Shown piece by piece: positions 61,562 through 64,000 of a stretch of 64,000 bases of DNA (position 1 is its first letter; each line of letters opens with the position of its first letter). The position numbers and the translations under genes are program-made. Source of the DNA: Pseudomonadota bacterium. Its GTDB lineage: Bacteria; Pseudomonadota; Gammaproteobacteria; Burkholderiales; Burkholderiaceae_F. The notes under the pieces were generated by a model. The model was not told where the DNA came from and did no database searches. It saw only the letters and a list, made by a program, of their open reading frames with translations. The stretch covers positions 86,506 to 150,505 of the forward strand of contig JAKOQB010000057.1 of NCBI GenBank assembly GCA_029778535.1, given 5' to 3'.

Positions 61562-62244
61562 CCCCGGGGCGCCCGGCCATGACATCGAACCTGCTCGCCG
61601 AACCGCGCTGGGCGCACGCCGCGCAGGCGCTCGTCGACGGCTGCATCGACCTGCCGAACGACGAGGATCGCGTCGCGCTGCTGGTCGCCGTCTGCGACGG
61701 GCTCGGCGACGAGCTGTACCCGGCGTTCCTGAAGGTGCTGTGGCACATCGGCCGTCACGGCGACCACGCCGCGCGCGCCGCGGTCGCGCGCGCGCTGGTC
61801 CACGCGCTGCGCACCGGGCGGCTTCCCAGCGGCCGGCGCGGCGCGTGGGGCGCCAGCACGACGCTGGAGGCGGCTTCAGGTTACGGCCGCACGCGCAGCC
61901 TCGGTCCGCTCGAGTACCTGTGCTCGTGGCACGCGCAGGACAAGAGCGAGCCGGCGCTGACCTCTCGGCAATTCGACGCCGCCGCGCGCGCGATCATGGA
62001 CCTGATCGCGGCCAGCCGCGAAGCGCGGCTGCTCTACTGCGAGAAGCTGCTTGCCGACGTCGACGACCCGATCTGCGGCGCGCTCACGCGACAGACGCGC
62101 GACGCGGTCCGCGCGCTGGCCTCCGCGTGGGCCGAAGGCGCGGCGTCGGCCGACGCGATCGCGCGCTTCCTGAACGTGTTGTGCAGCGCACCCGCCCGCG
62201 CATTCCCGGCGGCGCTTGCCGTGCCCGCCTGCGCCACGCGCTGA
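61558..62244 (+). CDS. 228-aa unknown helical protein ending the T3SS operon
   Basis: GTG start overlapping the previous stop; an ATG at 61579 is an alternative. Predominantly helical: WAHAAQALVDGCIDLPNDED, LLVAVCDGLGDELYPAFLKVLWHIGRHGDHAARAAVARALVHALR (in blocks), LEYLCSWHAQDKSEPALTS and LLYCEKLLADVDDPICGALT. The repeated helix pairs with A/V spacing look like HEAT-like repeats. No membrane segment or signal. Family unknown; it is the last gene before the sRNA-like terminator region. Confidence 0.55.
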   Translation: MTPGRPAMTSNLLAEPRWAHAAQALVDGCIDLPNDEDRVALLVAVCDGLGDELYPAFLKVLWHIGRHGDHAARAAVARALVHALRTGRLPSGRRGAWGASTTLEAASGYGRTRSLGPLEYLCSWHAQDKSEPALTSRQFDAAARAIMDLIAASREARLLYCEKLLADVDDPICGALTRQTRDAVRALASAWAEGAASADAIARFLNVLCSAPARAFPAALAVPACATR

Positions 62245-62264
62245 AAAACGCGCATGTTTCTTCT

Positions 62265-62294
62265 TTGAACCGAACCGCCCCGCCGCGCAACTCA
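62265..62294 (+). promoter_or_regulatory. ECF-type promoter with no ORF downstream
   Basis: TTGAACC (62265-62271), 16-bp spacer, CAACTCA (62288-62294). It is a full match to the motif of the sigma-regulon promoters and lies 21 bp after the last T3SS stop codon. No open frame follows before the terminator at 62358, so it appears to drive a non-coding RNA. Confidence 0.6.
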
Positions 62295-62300
62295 ATTGCG

Positions 62301-62386
62301 AGTGGTTGCTGAATTTTCGCTCCACCCCGAGTCTCCTCCCCCTCCTCTCGGAGCTTGGCGCGGCCTCACCGGCCGCGCATTTTTTT
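62301..62386 (+). ncRNA. Candidate T3SS-coregulated small RNA
   Basis: About 85 nt from the predicted transcription start (7 nt after the -10 box) to the end of the terminator T-tract. It has no credible ORF. A 5-bp stem CCGAG / CTCGG (62327-62331 with 62347-62351) exposes a 15-nt C/U-rich loop TCTCCTCCCCCTCCT, complementary to AGGAGG-type ribosome binding sites. The 3' part is a perfect 8-bp terminator stem with ATTTTTTT. This is the plan of anti-Shine-Dalgarno sRNAs such as the alphaproteobacterial CCUCCUCCC-loop RNAs. Alternatively it is only the T3SS operon's 3' end plus terminator. Confidence 0.45.
62358..62386 (+). terminator. Intrinsic terminator of the candidate sRNA / T3SS operon
   Basis: Perfect 8-bp stem GCGCGGCC / GGCCGCGC (62358-62365 with 62371-62378), loop TCACC, then ATTTTTTT. 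The group IIC intron starts two bases after the last T. Confidence 0.85.
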
Positions 62387-62415
62387 GGTGCGCCCGGCAG
62401 GGCGCACTCACTTAG

Positions 62416-63743
62416 CAGGCTGTTGAAATGCGCATGAATTTCGGCCTTCCGAAGCAGCCCGCAAGCGCGAGGCGATGGTTATCGGTGATGCTGACCGCTT
62501 GTGATGCCACTTTCGAAGTCTCGGCGAAGTTGTTTGCTGTCATCGAGCCTTGCTTTGCCGTACTACGCACGCACTGCTCCTATCGCAGGCGGGGCCAGCT
62601 TGGCGATGCGCAGCAGGTTCAGCGCGCAGCCGGCCAGCACGAATGTCATCTCGACCTTTTCGCGTCCGCGCACCTTGACCTTCTTCGTGCCGCCGATCGT
62701 GTGCAGCCAGCCGAAGCACTCCTCGATGCGCTTGCGCACCCGCTGCGACAGCGCGTAGCCCTTCGATCCGGTGGTTCGCCCATCCAGTCCGGGGACCTTG
62801 CGACCGTCGATCTTGGCGATGTGCGGCTTGATCCGGCGGCGACGCAGACGCTCGACGAAGCCGCGCTGGCAGTAGCCCTTGTCGGCGCCCAGCGAGTCGG
62901 GTTCGATGCCCTGCTGCCGCTGCTCGTCAAGGAGCCGCTCGGCCGCCTTGACCTCGGCATTGTCATGCGGCGCGGTCACGCGCAGGCCGAGCACCAGGCC
63001 GTTGCGGTTCTCCATCAAGGCGTGGCCGGCGTAGGCCAAACGCGCCGGCTGGCCCTTGCCCTTGCGCGCCAGTTGCGCTTCAGGATCGGTGCTGCTGGCA
63101 TGGGTGTCGTTGGTTCGGCGCTGGCCGCGGAAGTCGACCTCGGGATTGCCGCCGCCGACCCCGCCATCGCCGCCTTCCTTGGGCCGCACACTCTTCATGC
63201 TGGCCCAGGCGTCGATCAGCGTGCCGTCGACACTGAAGTGCTCGTCGCTGACCAGCCCCTGGCGCCGAGCGATGCGCACGATCATGCCCAGGAAGCGCGG
63301 CGCCACGCGGTGCGCGAGCAGTCGCTGTCGGTTCTTGCTGAAGGTGGAGTGATCGAAGGCGGCATCGTCAATGCCCAGCGCCAGGAACCAGCGAAACAGC
63401 AGGTTGTATTCGAGCATCTCGCAAAACAGCCGCTCCGAGCGCACCGAGTACAGCGCCATCAGCAGCGTGCTCTTGAGCAGCGTCTCCGGCGGCACCGACA
63501 GCCGGCCGCCCTCGGCATACATCTGATTGAACACCCGGCTCATCCGCCGCAGCGCTTCGTCGGCATAGACCCGGATCGCCCGCAGCGGATGATCGGCCGG
63601 CACCCGCGCCTCCGGCGCGACGTAGCTGAACAGCCCTTCCTGATGGCTCTCGTATCCGCGCATCAACCACCCCCAACCATGAAAACCACGCCTTCGAGAT
63701 CGATCAGAAGAAATGGTTCCGACGGTCGAATTTCAACAGCCTG
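62416..63743 (-). mobile_element. IS5-family insertion sequence, 1328 bp, complete
   Basis: Perfect 14-bp terminal inverted repeats CAGGCTGTTGAAAT (62416-62429 and 63730-63743) and a 4-bp target duplication TTAG (62412-62415 and 63744-63747), fitting the YTAR target of the IS5 group. It carries one intact transposase gene. It is inserted in domain I of the group IIC intron. Confidence 0.85.
62563..63663 (-). CDS. IS5-family transposase
   Basis: 366 aa from ATG 63663. N-terminal DUF772-type domain (FSYVAPEARVPADHPLRAIR, FDHSTFSKNRQRLL) and DDE catalytic residues in SVDGTLIDAW, SLGADKGYCQRGF and IEECFGWLHTIGG. All three acidic residues are present, so the protein may be active. Full length for the family, with no frameshift. 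It is the only gene of the IS. Confidence 0.9.
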   Translation of the reverse strand: MRGYESHQEGLFSYVAPEARVPADHPLRAIRVYADEALRRMSRVFNQMYAEGGRLSVPPETLLKSTLLMALYSVRSERLFCEMLEYNLLFRWFLALGIDDAAFDHSTFSKNRQRLLAHRVAPRFLGMIVRIARRQGLVSDEHFSVDGTLIDAWASMKSVRPKEGGDGGVGGGNPEVDFRGQRRTNDTHASSTDPEAQLARKGKGQPARLAYAGHALMENRNGLVLGLRVTAPHDNAEVKAAERLLDEQRQQGIEPDSLGADKGYCQRGFVERLRRRRIKPHIAKIDGRKVPGLDGRTTGSKGYALSQRVRKRIEECFGWLHTIGGTKKVKVRGREKVEMTFVLAGCALNLLRIAKLAPPAIGAVRA

Positions 63744-64000
63744 TTAGAGGCGAAAGTCCTCGACCCGCCCGGCAAGGGGAAGGGTTAGCTGAACGGCAAG
63801 GGTGTCGTGGGTAACTGCGAATCTGGAGGAAGCCGAAGGCAAAGCGCTGGCCTGACGAACAGGAAGCGGATAGGAGGCATCGCGGCGGGGTGAGGCGGCC
63901 AATATCGTCAAAGCCCGAAACTTGCACGGAACGCTGTGATGTATATCCGACAGGCATAAGCGTGAAGGTGGGTGCGTCATACCCGGGGAGATCCTCATCG
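63744..64000 (+). other. Distal part of the group IIC intron after the IS
   Basis: This 257-bp stretch has short spurious frames on the minus strand but reads on the plus strand as intron domains I-III (see the intron entry). The IS right end is followed by the duplicated TTAG at 63744-63747. Confidence 0.6.

Larger units (their letters stand above)
62388..64000 (+). mobile_element. Group IIC intron, 5' part, interrupted by an IS and cut by the window edge
   Basis: The 5' end GTGCGCCCGGC starts directly after the terminator T-tract. After the IS at 62416-63743 the intron resumes with AGGCGAAAGTCCTC, AAGGGTGTCGTGGG (about 63798), GAATCTGGAGGAAGCCGAAG (about 63819), GGCCTGACGAACA (about 63853) and ACCCGGGGAGATCC (about 63980). 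The order and sequence of these blocks match the domain I-III core of the Oceanobacillus iheyensis IIC intron. Class C introns insert after intrinsic terminators, as here. The reverse transcriptase ORF should lie just beyond the window. Confidence 0.75.

Noticed and set aside
63733..63998. Short minus-strand ORFs at the right edge
   Set aside because: They overlap conserved group II intron core blocks on the plus strand and have no protein similarity that I can see.

Overview
The window is very GC-rich and uses GTG/TTG starts and tightly overlapping genes. Its gene set (UbiE/UbiJ/UbiB block, PilE/FimT/PilVWXY1 operon, PotABCD, GlmU, Lrp next to GlmS) points to a betaproteobacterium, most likely of the order Burkholderiales. 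The genus cannot be named from the sequence alone.

Layout. 1-8260: type IV pilus minor pilin operon (a pilin cut by the window edge, fimT, pilE, pilV, pilW, pilX, pilY1). 8309-14637: ubiquinone block (DUF971 protein, ubiE, a Tim44-like membrane protein, ubiJ, ubiB) ending in a lipoprotein with a zinc-protease motif. 14649-19217: TPMT-like methyltransferase and a polyamine ABC transporter potABCD. 19312-24127: a lipoprotein, glmU, an Lrp-type regulator and glmS. 24144-31377: two paralogous membrane GGDEF-EAL proteins flanking a 351-aa unknown protein, all on the minus strand. 31589-33680: a metallophosphatase-like lipoprotein and a quinone-oxidoreductase-like enzyme. 33843-36545: ECF sigma factor, membrane anti-sigma factor, exported caspase-like protein and a small secreted protein. 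36550-40342: alpha/beta hydrolase, a 56-aa acidic protein, an RTX repeat protein and a DUF4384-like lipoprotein.

40629-62244 is a complete non-flagellar type III secretion system (T3SS): lytic transglycosylase, sctV, C, D, F, I, J, K, L, N, O, P, two unknown genes, a soluble histidine kinase and FixJ-like regulator, sctQ, R, S, T, U, a FliO-like gene, and a tail of small unknown genes. One tail gene (225 aa) ends in a domain homologous to the 99-aa SctF-like needle protein. No recognisable translocator pair, gatekeeper or effector is present.

The main regulatory observation is a repeated ECF-type promoter, TTGAAC(C/T/G)-N16-(C/A/T)AACNCA. It precedes the sigma-factor operon itself, the small secreted protein, the 56-aa protein, the transglycosylase/sctV operon, sctF, the gene at 51896 and, with mismatches, sctR and the DUF4384-like lipoprotein. 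It has the same spacing as the Pseudomonas HrpL box and suggests that the sigma factor at 33843 controls the T3SS. The last copy (62265) drives no ORF: it is followed by a C/U-rich hairpin loop and a strong intrinsic terminator, which looks like a small RNA of about 85 nt. Directly after that terminator's T-tract begins a group IIC intron, itself split by an intact IS5-group element with TTAG target duplications; the intron runs off the right edge.
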